A DNA stretch of 64,000 nt from Galdieria partita (Eukaryota; Rhodophyta; Bangiophyceae; Galdieriales; Galdieriaceae), in contig BQMJ01000011.1 in assembly GCA_025991245.1 (NCBI GenBank), forward strand, positions 1-64,000, in the 5' to 3' direction. Of the stretch, positions 23,358-34,622 are shown one piece after another; within the stretch, counting starts at the first letter, position 1; each line of letters begins with the position of its first letter. Both the position numbers and the translations under genes were made by a program. Under the pieces are notes generated by a model. That model worked only from the letters and a program-made list of their open reading frames with translations. It had not been told where the DNA came from and made no database searches.

Positions 23358-25553
23358 ATGACAAATGAAACTTCTTTAGATATATCCGGAGAGTCTGTTA
23401 GATACGAAGAAATATTTCAAGGTGGTCTAAAAATTGACGAAAAGTTTAGCAATGTGTGGTTGACAAACCTACCTGATCTTCAACAAGAGTGTTTGTCCAA
23501 AACTCTTGCGTCAGTTCTTGGAGATAAAATACAAGTCGGAGGAAAAGTCTTCAAAGCTGGGAAAGAAAGTTTTCGTGACATAGCACAGTTGCTTTCTCCC
23601 AAGCATTTTGTGGAAGATTTTCCAGTTCAGCCAGGTTCTGGTAATATTTCGAGAATCTTTCTGAGACGAGTGTTTATCAAGAGGTGGAATAAATGCATTG
23701 AAAGTCTTGGTGTAAGAACTCCCAACCTTCCACCCCAACAGATCATAGTTTCCGGAGCAAGTGGTCTAGGAAAGAGCGTAGAGCTCTATATGGCTGCTGT
23801 GTTTTCTCGGTATTGCAGGATTCCACTGCAATATATTGGAAACACAGAGGCGTGGTTGAAGAACATTGGCGACATCTCTCAAATGGTTTCTCTTTACTTG
23901 CAATTGTTGCTTTTTATGAATGCAGACATTCTACAAGAAATGCCATGCTTCATGACAAGTGACTATGATTCTTTGAATGGTGCTCCCCTTAAAGATGTCA
24001 TTTATTTTGCCATAAAAGAGAAAAATATATCTCTGGCTTCAGATATTCGAGGTATTATGATGCGGCTTGCACCACGCAATATGTTGATTGTAGATGCACA
24101 TAATGCGTTTTGGGGCAAGTTTGGTGATAAAATAAATAGATGGTCGGATTTTTTCCAGTTTTACACTGATTTTGAAGTGATGAATACAGTAAGTAATGTT
24201 CCATTTTTGTTATAATGACTTTTTCATTTACTTGAATAGCCTTTTTGTGGAGTTCTTCTTGCAGGTTCACAGCATCATCAGTTTGAAGATACTTTGCCTA
24301 GTGGTTATGGAGATATCAAACAATATTTGGAACGGGTAAGTTTCAAAGAATTTGACTTGTGGCAAGATTTACCTGATTATCCACCCATTCTTCGTCAACA
24401 TTCAGATGAAGTAGTCGAACTTACTGGGTTGGTGCCTAGAATGATAGCCAAAATGGTGTTTCTTGCCAACGATCGTCCTGATGCTAATTTCGAAAGTCTA
24501 AAGATACACTTCACCTCGAATTTATATTCTGGAATGATAAGAAAGCACAATGTTTATCTCGATGGGCTTAGTGCTGGAAGAGAAAAGAGCGACTTTGATT
24601 CTATGCTTTATAAGCTATTCATGGATAGGAATAAACCCAATATTACTATTGCAGATGGGGCATATACAAGTCGAGGTTTATTAGTTGTAGTGAGCGGAAT
24701 CTACTTACGCTTTTATAATAGCGTTGCATGTGATATTTTGTTATCCTCTTTCCTTAAAAGATATGCTTCTGAGAATTACTTGGCTGAATTGTTTGAACGT
24801 TATCGAAGTGATCCAAGCACAAGAGGGCAAACTTTTGAAAAATTATTCTTTTTGTGGTTTATCAATAGAACAGAAGAAGTGACTATCCGTTCCGATAGCA
24901 AACCTTATAGGAACCTGAGTTTATCTTGTAATAGCTGGGTTCGGTTGATCAGAGATGAATTTGATCCTCCCATGAAAAAGTTTACTCATTCCTGTTGGAT
25001 ATTACCGGCAGAGCGACATCCTCGATTTGACTATATTTTTGTGGATATTGTGAATTCTCAATGGCATATATACTTTTTTTAAGTATCTGTATCTTCATTT
25101 TACAACCATAATCGTGACTCTGCTGCTATTGAAAGCTCTTTTTTGCCAGCTTTCAAGAAAGACGCATGGAATACTTCAGAATCAGCTAACTTATCCAATA
25201 GGAGGTCAAAGAGCAAACAAGGATCAATGGCAAGTTCCCAAGGTGGCCAAAAACGTAATAAGAAGAGGAGACGAGTGAGAGTATCAGATAAGCCTCAGTT
25301 AGTAAACTTGATTGGTTTGATTTTGAATGAAGAGTTTGCTATCACGTTAGAAGAAGATGATTCTGGAAGGATTGTAGATTTTCGTTTGTTGGATTCCAAA
25401 GGTGTTGATTGGCGACACTGCATAAGTATTGTCTATGTTACTCCACCATTTAACGAGGCCAAAGGTAGTTTATCATTGCCAGACTATATTGAGTTTCTTT
25501 GTAGTGAAGGCTTTTCTGAAAGATTTCGAATTTTACTGGAAAAAGAAAAGTGA
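23358..25553 (+). pseudogene. Family A P-loop NTPase gene, copy 1 (one in-frame stop)
   Basis: Two exons, 23,358-24,188 and 24,240-25,553, joined across a 51-nt intron; joining restores FEVMNT-PFCGVLLAGSQHH, as in copy 2. The start is chosen by alignment with copy 2 (MTNETS / MTSETS). Visible: Walker A VSGASGLGKSVE (about residues 132-143), a Walker B-like MLIVDAHNA near 243, an acidic coupling region, a C-terminal FDYIFVD element and a basic KKRRRVRV tract. This is a multicopy NTPase family of the archaeal-ATPase / RHS-like kind, probably nuclear. Relative to copy 2 an in-frame TAA replaces a His codon after about 557 residues, yet ~155 codons beyond it remain open and alike. So it is a recent pseudogene or encodes a shortened protein lacking the basic tract. 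Confidence 0.7.
24189..24239 (+). other. Intron of family A copy 1 (51 nt)
   Basis: GTAAGTAATG donor and TTGAATAG acceptor. The same intron at the same codon boundary occurs in copy 2 (37,889-37,943, 55 nt), and a counterpart with GTAGTC donor occurs in the degenerate minus-strand copy near 33.85 kb, so it predates the duplications. Confidence 0.85.
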
Positions 25554-27141
25554 TTTGTTATAATCCTTTGATGGAAGCAGAGTTGTTTTGAGCTTTTTGA
25601 TTTACAAATACTAGGATAAATGATATGTTTTGAATGGTTTATTTTCTTGACTGGCAAGCTAATGAAGAATCATTGTGGAAGCAGAAAATCCGAGATGGCA
25701 GATTAGCTTCCAACAATAGATGATGTATATATCCCAAGGAAAGTCATTGTTTTAGCATGTTGGATGAAAATCAACTCAACCTCAATTTCAAGTAAACAGC
25801 TTTGGAGAGTGTCTTTATTGGGTATCGTTAGATGTATAGATCACCTTGTTTCAAACATGGAGACATGTTTTTCATCCACACAATCATTCAGATTCAAGAA
25901 GCTCTTAAAGTCTGTCAGATCAACGAATCTTTGCTAACAAAATTGTTGGAGGAGAAATCGTCAATCACAAAGAGAAGCAAGCACCTATTAGCAACGACAC
26001 ATAAGTTGTTATTTTGAAGGCAACTATGCCGATAAAAGGCAAATAATCAGCTTTCCAATCAGCTTATGTACAGATCAAGTGTTTCATAATCCATAGAGTA
26101 CAATTGAATTGTAAAGAAATGGAGCATCAATTATTGACTCTATCTACTTTGTCAATTCTGTATAGGAAAACTCTCAATGACATGATATCATTAGAACCCA
26201 CATAATAAATACCTGTGCAGACAGCATTCCGTGAATGGACCTTGACAAATATAGCAATCCAACAACAGTCAACAACATATACTCTAATTTCCATTACTCT
26301 CTATACATATTGAAAAAGTCTGGAAAACTTCAAAATGGTACACTGCAAATATCAACAGTCAATCACCGACAATTCTGGAAAAACTAAGAGCATTTCAAGA
26401 GTAAAGAAACCCAATTGAATTGTCAAGCGTTACTTCCAATCTTGTCTGCCCTAGTAAAACAGTTATATAGTGCAAGAATAGAGGAAAAGCAACAACTGAA
26501 TGAGTTTTTTTCAAAATGTACTTCCAAATTACTTGCACAAGAAGTGAAACAAGCTAAAGTTGAAATTTAGCTATGTTCCACTTCTCGCACTATCTTGTTC
26601 CCTTGACACCCTAAAGAAAAGTTCCCTAATGTTTACGAGAACAATCAAACTGTTTACATTTGCTACAAATGTATGTCGACATCACATCGAACAAAACAAC
26701 AGAAATCGAGTAGTGAATGACATTTACAGTTTGAAGTATAGTTGCATTGTGGATAAGGAGTATTTTTGGGAGAATGAATTACATTACAATCCAATTTTCT
26801 ATGAAATAGATTTAGAAGAACTTTTCCTTTCTTCCTGTTTTTATAGCATATATACTCTTTCCATTCTAGAGCTTACGCAGAAAAGGAACCTTCAAACTGA
26901 AACTACCTTTGTGATGAATGGGGTAGAAGCTATAATGCTCAGTGTATAACAAAAAACTAGGCAACGCTTTTTCTTAAAATTTACATTTCAATATGAAATA
27001 TGTTCCATCATTGTTTGAGAATATAAATAAGAAAGAAGTTCGTTCTATAGAAATAGTTTGAAGAAGAAATACTATTTTCATTTTCTCTCGGAAAATTCGC
27101 GTTGGCATTTTTCTGACTCTGATTTCAACACCTCGTCCACT
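25554..27141. other. Intergenic region with 3' flank and second copy of the 5'-flank repeat
   Basis: About 25,560-25,960 matches 39,265-39,640 downstream of copy 2 (shared blocks GCAGAGTTGTTTTGAGC and GAAGCTCTTAAAGTCTGTCAGAT). About 26,355-26,570 matches 22,220-22,450. No gene is supported; a 129-codon open frame at 26,560-26,949 has no recognisable feature and sits at the edge of the repeated flank. Confidence 0.5.
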
Positions 27142-29259
27142 ATGTTGAGTGTTTTCCAACGACAAGATATGTATGACAGTGTTGTAGTAGATAGAGAGCA
27201 AGACGTGGTTTTAACAACTGGACAGTTGTACGGGTTGCAGGTTCGCCGGGAAGTCGATCGTTCTTTTAAACCAGTCATTCCTTTCGCCCCACATCTCTTT
27301 GGAAGTGGAAAGACACGTTTCGTAAAAAGTTATTTAGAACTCTTGAAGAGCATGGGTGAAAGAGCACTAATAGGACCTGAGAACATAAGTGATTATGAAA
27401 AAGACCGCAGGAGATCCTTTCTGGACAAGTTACATGAAACAATTCTACTTTATGTGGATTTGACAGAGCTCAAACCCATCGACCCCATTGAAGAAAAGCG
27501 AAACCTGAAGTGGGCTGTTCATTATTTGTTGTTCAAGTCTGCCTGTCTGAAGTCGGGTCAAGGACAACCAGATCCTGATGAGTGTTACAACGTCCTGCAA
27601 CTTAGGACTACCGTGTTAGTGAAGAGAATTCGTGAAGTCTTAAACATGCGAAGTAATCAGTTTCTTCTTGTGGCTTTTGATGAAGTTGGTGTCCTAGATG
27701 AGAGTTACGGCGACTTTGATTTCGAAACGACCCAGGATGGTAAAGTTTTTCCATACAACGACTTTGTTGGTATTATTCGGGGACTCTGTAAACAACACAA
27801 TGTATTCTTTATTGTTGTCGGAAAAAGTGAAGGCTTAAGTATACATAATTACGCAATTTCAGTATCCAGGGTTGAGTTGACGTTTATTCCTCTTTCACCA
27901 CTTGAAAAGCATAGCATCATCGAACATTTGGAGAAAAGTTCTTCTTCTATGTTTACTGGGAGTCCTAAAGTTTCACAAATCCTTTGTCACCAACACTTTT
28001 CAACCAGTGAACTTGCAGAATTGTTACTAGAACCTACTGGTGGTGTTCCTGGTTTACTTGTGAAAGCAATCAACTACCTTTTGCAATGTAGATTATCACA
28101 AGACCACTTGTTATTATCTAAAGAAAGCTTTTGGATGATAATGAATGATTCCATAGCAACAAATTATTGTGTTGATCCATTATTGCCTCGTTTGAGTAGT
28201 CTTAGCAAGACGCGTCAACGTTTGTTAAAAATGCTTACTTTGTTGGCATTATATCATATTCGGTTTGAGTTGGGTGAACTTGTACACCTTAGCTCTACTT
28301 GTGCTGTATTTCTGTTTGATCTAGTAACAGATATGTGCTTTTATCGTCGGTTGATTGTAGATGAAAACCATCAAGAACTTTATGAAGTGTTGATTCCCAA
28401 GTTACTCATTAGATATATTGAGCAAAGTGTAAACAATGATAGGTTGGAATGGTTACTATTACAAACCCTCAAGTCACAACCTGTGGAATTCTTTTATGAA
28501 TCAAAATGTCGAGTTTTCGAAGGTCTCGTTGCCACAATGTTTTATTTGCAGTTTTGTTATCACCCGACAGACAGTTTGATGTTTTCTACTCTTGGTCAGT
28601 TGTCTCCTGTTTGGAATGAGATGAATTTGAAGTTTTCCTCTGAATATACTGCTTACTATATGAAATCTATACATTATACTAGATCTACATCAGAAGTAGA
28701 GAGAGATACATTCGGTATCAATGACTGGAAAAAAATTGTGGAAGAAATGTTAGAATTCGAAAAGATATATATTCCATTTGAGCCAACATCTCGTAGTCCA
28801 GACATATTATTCAAGTTGCATGGAAGAACGAGCGAACAGAATTTGATTGTGGGTATTGCTTGTAAAGGACGATGGAGTTCAAATGGTATTAGATGGAATG
28901 AAATAGTGGATGAAGCTTGCAAGTTTTTGCAACCAGTTCATGATCAAGTCGTGACTGTTCATCCTACATTGCATTGCATGTTGGTCATCATGAGTACGAA
29001 GCTATCGACTTGTGTAGCAACTGACTTGAATCATTCTAGTCATTGTTATTCCTTTGGCGATAGAGTTGCAGGAGATTTCTGGATTCCTCGTAATTGTGAA
29101 TTGATCATTCTTTCTGAATCAGATGTAGAAAACTTTATTGGTAAAGATATTTTGTCGAGTTTAAGGAGTGCTTTCAAGTCTACGGATAATCCACATTCGA
29201 GAAGTATTGGAATCTCAACAGTGCAAGAAATGGTTTTATCTCTTTCCAAAAATATTTAG
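27142..29259 (+). CDS. Family B P-loop NTPase with C-terminal nuclease-like domain
   Basis: Single exon, 705 residues from the ATG that matches the start of the paralogue at 32,145. Walker A FGSGKTRF (about 53-60), Walker B FLLVAFDEVG (174-183), a sensor-type FFIVVGKSEG (222-231) and TGGVPGLL (299-306), the last typical of archaeal-ATPase/STAND-type and RHS-like NTPases. The C-terminal third has the spacing of a restriction-endonuclease-like fold: VFEG (Glu460), PDILF (Asp554) and IACKGR (Lys575), although the acidic residue two before the Lys is Ala. It is probably an ATP-driven DNA- or chromatin-acting protein of a multicopy subtelomeric family; the function is not known. It is convergent with its inverted paralogue. 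Intact, so it is the best candidate for an expressed member. Confidence 0.75.
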   Translation: MLSVFQRQDMYDSVVVDREQDVVLTTGQLYGLQVRREVDRSFKPVIPFAPHLFGSGKTRFVKSYLELLKSMGERALIGPENISDYEKDRRRSFLDKLHETILLYVDLTELKPIDPIEEKRNLKWAVHYLLFKSACLKSGQGQPDPDECYNVLQLRTTVLVKRIREVLNMRSNQFLLVAFDEVGVLDESYGDFDFETTQDGKVFPYNDFVGIIRGLCKQHNVFFIVVGKSEGLSIHNYAISVSRVELTFIPLSPLEKHSIIEHLEKSSSSMFTGSPKVSQILCHQHFSTSELAELLLEPTGGVPGLLVKAINYLLQCRLSQDHLLLSKESFWMIMNDSIATNYCVDPLLPRLSSLSKTRQRLLKMLTLLALYHIRFELGELVHLSSTCAVFLFDLVTDMCFYRRLIVDENHQELYEVLIPKLLIRYIEQSVNNDRLEWLLLQTLKSQPVEFFYESKCRVFEGLVATMFYLQFCYHPTDSLMFSTLGQLSPVWNEMNLKFSSEYTAYYMKSIHYTRSTSEVERDTFGINDWKKIVEEMLEFEKIYIPFEPTSRSPDILFKLHGRTSEQNLIVGIACKGRWSSNGIRWNEIVDEACKFLQPVHDQVVTVHPTLHCMLVIMSTKLSTCVATDLNHSSHCYSFGDRVAGDFWIPRNCELIILSESDVENFIGKDILSSLRSAFKSTDNPHSRSIGISTVQEMVLSLSKNI

Positions 29260-29949
29260 AAATAGCATCTTATTGCTGTTTGGATCCATATTGGTTTGTT
29301 CATTTGAGAAGTATTCGAAGGGTTCAATTGGTTTGTAAAGAAAGTCAATTTTCCTAATTTTCCATTATTTTTGTACTATTTTATCGTACTTTGTCGAAGA
29401 ACTCTTAAACGAGTTTAGTAGTGCAACTGTACAATTTTATTGTTGTTTACATATGAACTCGTTGTCTACTGTTACAAATTTAATGTCTTTGTGGTTCATG
29501 AGAAAAAACTAAGCTCTCTTTATTTTTCTGTTTACCATTTCATAGAATGTCTTCAAGATTGGATTCAACTATATCTCACTTCCAACATGTTCTTCATGGT
29601 TTTATGGGCCCAATAAAGGAAAAATCAGAAAGTGACAAGTTAATTCTTGAGCTATCAACTAGACTTTCTTGTTCGTTACATGAGCTGGACACCAGTAAAA
29701 CTGAGTTTCAAAAGTCAATACAATATGGTCGCTGGTATTATATTTACTGATAACATCGAGTCAACACTATTCCAACAAGACTACGGTATTCCTCTAGTAA
29801 TACTGGAGTAGACAATCAGTTCATTTTAAAAACATGTGCTTGAAGACTCAGTAAAAAACCAAAAATAGGTGCAAACAATTATGCAACTTGTAAACTTTTG
29901 ACAATCTTCAACGGTAATCATCCATATTATTGAATATAACTAGTATGTT
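29260..29949. other. Spacer between the two convergent family B genes
   Basis: About 690 bp. It holds a 67-codon plus-strand open frame (29,547-29,750) with a helical, heptad-like composition that might be a small protein or exon remnant, but nothing supports it beyond being open. Otherwise AT-rich and featureless. Confidence 0.35.
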
Positions 29950-32145
29950 TTATAAAATGTTTTCAAACATATTCCATTCACATCTTGCAGAGCCAATTAT
30001 CGAACGAACACTTGAATTGTAAGAATTCCAACTTTCTTGCAAACTCAAGAAACTGCCACGGGCTCTTCGAAGTAAGTTGAATCCTAAATCCCCGAAAGAA
30101 GGATTATCACTAGTAGAGAATGCTCTTTCAAGTCCATTCAATACTTCTCTGTCAATGAGCATTTCCACATCTCTTTCACATAGAATAACAAGTTCACAAT
30201 TAGGAGGAATTCTAAAAGAATTCCCTCCAATAAGCATTCCACTCGTATAACATCGACTCTGATTACCCAACTCGCTTGCAACATTGAGTGCTAACTTTGT
30301 ACTGACTATAATAAGCATACAATGATAATATTCCAATGCTTGGGATAAAAATTCATTAAAAACAGGATAAAGAAACTTTTTAGCTTCTTCAATAATATCT
30401 GACCAGCCAATTCCTTCCGATTTCCTACGACCTTTAAAAGCAACTCCCACCATAAGAAATTTGAGTTTAACGGGAGATTGTAATTTGAACATGATATCAG
30501 GACTATAAGAATTCGCTTCCACTGGAATAGAAACTCTGTCAAAACAAAGTGCTGCGTGAAAAATCCTCTCCCATTCATTATTTCCATAAGTTTTCCGTTT
30601 CTTGTTTGATTCACTCCTTGCTTCACCACGACTAACCGACATCATGTAATCAAGAGGTGAAGGTCCATGGATAGGAAGTTTCATTTCTTTCCATATGGCA
30701 GATAATCTACCTAACAACTCCCTAAACTCATTTCGTCCTTTTGAAGAAAGTATCAAAACAAGTCGTATAGCAACAATTCCTTCAAATACACGACATTTGG
30801 ATGAAAAGAAACAATCCACTGGCTCCATATTAAGTGATCCCAAAAGTATCTTCTCTAATAAAGAGAAAGATGATGCGTTTTTGAGATTTCTAATAAACAC
30901 CTTTGGAAACAGAACTTGGAAAGTATTATCGTCAATAGGATATCGATAGAATCCCATTTCAGTAACAACATCAAATAAATAAGACTCCGAGTTGAGTTCA
31001 TCGTCCGCTTTGAAGGGTATACGATACAGTGCCATCATTAGTAGCATATCAAGTACACTTCTTCTATCCTCATCCAAAGTTGATATACGTGTTACAAACG
31101 GCTCAGAGCAAACTGTTCTAAAACCATCCTCATTCATACATGATAAACATTCTTCTTTCGACCCAAACGACTGTCCTCTTGTTTGTACATAATTCAAAAG
31201 CATATTCACTGCACGAGTAAGCAAACCAGGAACTCCACCTGTATACTCCAATAGTGCCTCTGCCAATTCATTTACTGAAAAAGAAGGACTACATAGAATA
31301 TCACAAACTCGAGATTGAGTCTGTACTTTGAGGTGACTTTTTTCAAGGAATTCAACGATACCGGACGAAATTAAAGGTGATAAAGAAATAAAATGTAATA
31401 AAACCTTTGATACTGAAGCTGTATCATTCTTAATACTTAAACCCTTGCTTTTCCCAACAACAATAAAGAATACATTGTCCTCTAGACAAAGTTCCCAAAG
31501 AATACGAAAGAAGTCGTTGTAAGGACGAACTCTACCATCCGGAGTCCTTTTGAAATGAAATTCGTCGTCATTCTCATCTAGAACACCAACTTCATCAAAA
31601 GCAACAAGAAGAAACTGATCAGTACGCATGTTTAACACTTCACATATTTTTTTGATTAGCACATCAGTCCTAAGTTTAAAAACTTTGAAACACTCGTCAG
31701 GATCTGGTTGTCCTTGACCCGATTTCAGACAGGCAGACTTGAACAACAAATAATGAACAGCCCACTTCAGGTTTCGCTTTTCTTCAATGGGATTCGTGGG
31801 TTCTAAGTCTGTCAAATCCACATAAAGCAAAACGGCTTCACGTAACTTGTCCAAAAACTCTTTCCTGGAAGGGTCTGAAGCAAAAGACGAGAGGGAAGTT
31901 TCACGAAACCTCTGCATCAACTCCAAATAGCTTAGGCAAAACGTCGTTTAGCCGGAGTCAAATAAGTGGGGCGCAAAGGGGACCGTCAATCGGTAATTGA
32001 GGTCAGTTGTTTCAACCCTCAGCTGCCCTCTGTTGAGATAAAGCTCACAAAGTGTGTCTGTAACGTGGTAGACGTCGTCTTCACGGTCTACCACAATAGG
32101 CTCGAACGTGTCACGAAGAACCCCCCACTTTTCACCTAAACTCAT
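29950..32145 (-). pseudogene. Family B P-loop NTPase, inverted copy, stop codon in the P-loop
   Basis: Inverted paralogue of the gene at 27.1-29.3 kb, alike along its whole length (identical KSGQGQPDPDEC, LLVAFDEVGVLDE, TGGVPGLL). The frame starts at 32,145 with 65 codons to PFAPHLFDSG, then a TAA exactly where the paralogue has the Walker A lysine (GSGK), and continues in the same frame for about 665 codons to 29,950 with no further stop. The nuclease-like region has PDIMF and VAFKGR, again with Ala where the family acid is expected. It is either a very recent pseudogene or a P-loop-less protein started at an internal ATG (31,926). Everything after the stop looks still conserved. Confidence 0.7.
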
Positions 32146-33599
32146 CGTCGCCCAAAATAAAATTAGTTGGGTTGCTTTCGTTTGTTAGCACAAAAAGTAT
32201 TCAGAATAGACTCAAATAGAACATTAGATTGTCTTTTATGGAGGATAATCGTTACAAAACAGTTTCTGTGTTTGGGCATGGATGGCAATATTGAAAGATT
32301 GAAAGGCATTCATACTAGAAGAATCAAATATTCCCTTGTCAACTGAAAGTCCGCAAGTTGTAAGATTCGAATGCTTTTTACGCATCTTGTGTTTGCGACA
32401 TCAAAGGCTTATCTAGTGTGGAACAACCAACTTTGCCTTACGCATTCCGAATGCGTGGAAGTGGAAAGCACGATTGGCCAACACCTCCAAACGTTAGCAA
32501 CTTTTGAAAATGGGTTGGCCTGTCTGAGATTGGAATAGGAGAGAAAATAGGAAAATTTTTCTAGATGCTCTACTCAACGAGACTTTATATATAGTGTTCA
32601 ATTCTCTCCAAGTTCCTCACGGGATTCGCTTTCAGACTACACTTTTAGAATGGATGGGCAATGAAGCACTTGGTAAATTTCCAATTGGCCCTGATTTCCT
32701 CAAGTTTTTACTTTGATTGTCCAGAAGACTGGCTTCAAATAGATTAAAAGTCCTAAAGAAACGTTATTTGTATTTGTTTATTGACTAAATTTGGAACATG
32801 AAAACTGAGAAAGTTTTCGATCTTTCGAGATTGGATAAAGCCTCACACAGTCATTAGAATGTTTCATGTTTATCGTTCCTTTTTAGGAGTTTTATTGAAC
32901 TTTTTAGCTGTGTCTTTTGTACTTTTTATTTCTGCAGGGAGGTCGGACTCGGCAACTAGTAGACAAGAAGATGCTATGCCTTTCTCGAATAATGTTCAGT
33001 TTTCTTCATTTGGATCCTTGTTCAGAAGAAACTGTAAAGCATTCGATAGCAAATATGGAGTACAATAACTAGTCAGTTTTCAAAGTACTTTTCCTAGTCA
33101 TTGTAAAGGACACCATTGGTTCTTCAAGCAATTGTATGATTGTGCAGTTGTATTTGTTAGTATATTATTGATTGATAGATGTGAAAATTGGAATAGTTTT
33201 TGTTATCTTTCAGAGGATGAAATAAGAAAAGAAAATGTAGAAAATGATTCCAAATCGTTATCTGGCAGTAACTCTCTTTCTCTCGTATGATAACAGAAAC
33301 AAGGATTTCTGTTTCTTCTATGCTTTTTGTCATTATTTTAGAATTTTGTATTCCAATGAGAGATACTCCGTTTGATACTTTAGTAACAGGAAGCCATCTT
33401 AAATAAGTTTTGGATATTGCGAAATGTTTTGGTTTTCATTATATGAATTGCCCGAGGAATGAACCAGAAGGAAAAAAAAGGATATCTGTTGGAGGCAGAA
33501 ATAAAAAATTCAAGTTGGTTTCCAAAGATTGTACTGAATGAGATTGAATTGCGACAATAGAATACTTTTCCGGTTCCTTTTTTTTGGTAGCTTGTTTTC
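32146..33599. other. Intergenic region, possible small signal-peptide ORF
   Basis: About 1.45 kb without a firm gene. One 69-codon plus-strand frame (32,859-33,068) opens with a basic then strongly hydrophobic N-terminus resembling a signal peptide, followed by a polar tail; no homolog is recognised and it may be chance. The rest is AT-rich. Confidence 0.35.
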
Positions 33600-34622
33600 A
33601 CAAAAGTCGATTTGATTCACTTTCGTATATAACATTACAGCTTCACGATTCTCTGTCAGTAAAGCAGGATACTCAGAATGCTTCTCAAACTCTGCAAATT
33701 CTTCGTCACTTAAAGGTTCAATGTATCGAAGATAACGAAATACACCACCACTTGGAAGTGAGTCTTCAAATGTGTGATGTTGGCTACCAGCTAGAACAAC
33801 TCCACAAGGAGCCTATGAAGACTACAATGAGAAAAAAAGATATTGAAGAATAACATCAAGCTAAGACTACCATTGGAAGATTCGATATTCTACTATAATA
33901 GCCAAGAAAATGATACAATTCATAGATTGGCCATAATGAACCTTTAGGGACACTCTCCTTTACACAACGAAAAATTTCATTATGCTCATCTATAATAAGC
34001 AAATTTGGAGACCTCACAACAATTCGAATGCAAACTCTGACAGTCTCTGCCAACGTCATGCTTTCCTTTGTTATTCCCAAGTTCACCAAATCCAACAAAG
34101 TCATTCCCTGAATATTGACACCTTCAACAAACTTCTCAGAAGGATATTTCCACCGAAGTGTTCCAATCTATCTTTGTTGAGGTATTTGATCATCGAAAGA
34201 TAAAGCTTAGCCATAGCACCTTCGTCTGGATATTTTTCACATAAAACACTTGTTCCTCCAAAGTATTGAACAATCCAACCTAAATAAAGTCCAAAAATGG
34301 CAAACAAATAGAGTTCAACACTCTTTCCCAAACCACTAGCGCTTGAAACAACTTGAATGTTCACTCCACCGCTGCTAGGGTTTAACGTTGCTTTCACAAG
34401 CTGATTCCACCTTTCTAAAGTCAACCTTCTCAATAATATTCTTCCGGCAAAGATTATCTGTTCCAAATATTTCGGTTTCAACAGTTCAGAAACTATCGTA
34501 TCAACCTCGATAGGGACACCTTTATATATCAAGGGATAGTCCACCATCCACCTGTTGGCAAACCCAGCCACATCTATAATACTCCCTTCTCTAACTAATT
34601 CTTGTAGTGTAACAGTATTTTC
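33600..34622 (-). pseudogene. Family A P-loop NTPase, degenerate copy 3
   Basis: Minus-strand relative of the family A genes, clearly more diverged. It shows Walker A SSASGLGKSVELY, Walker B LLIIDEHNE and, after a ~51-nt intron with GTAGTC donor and TTCATAG acceptor, APCGVVLAGSQHHTFEDSLPSGG, matching the second exon start of copies 1 and 2. Relative to them the frame shifts once between the P-loop and Walker B regions (near 34,100), and recognisable similarity ends near 33,600, soon after the exon 2 start, so the C-terminal two-thirds is gone. At the 5' end a TTCTTGTTTTAG acceptor near 34,623 suggests one more upstream exon, which I could not find. Confidence 0.65.

Noticed and set aside
26560-26949. 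A 129-codon plus-strand frame upstream of the family B gene
   Set aside because: No domain, no start context, lies at the edge of a repeated flank whose other copies are not open.
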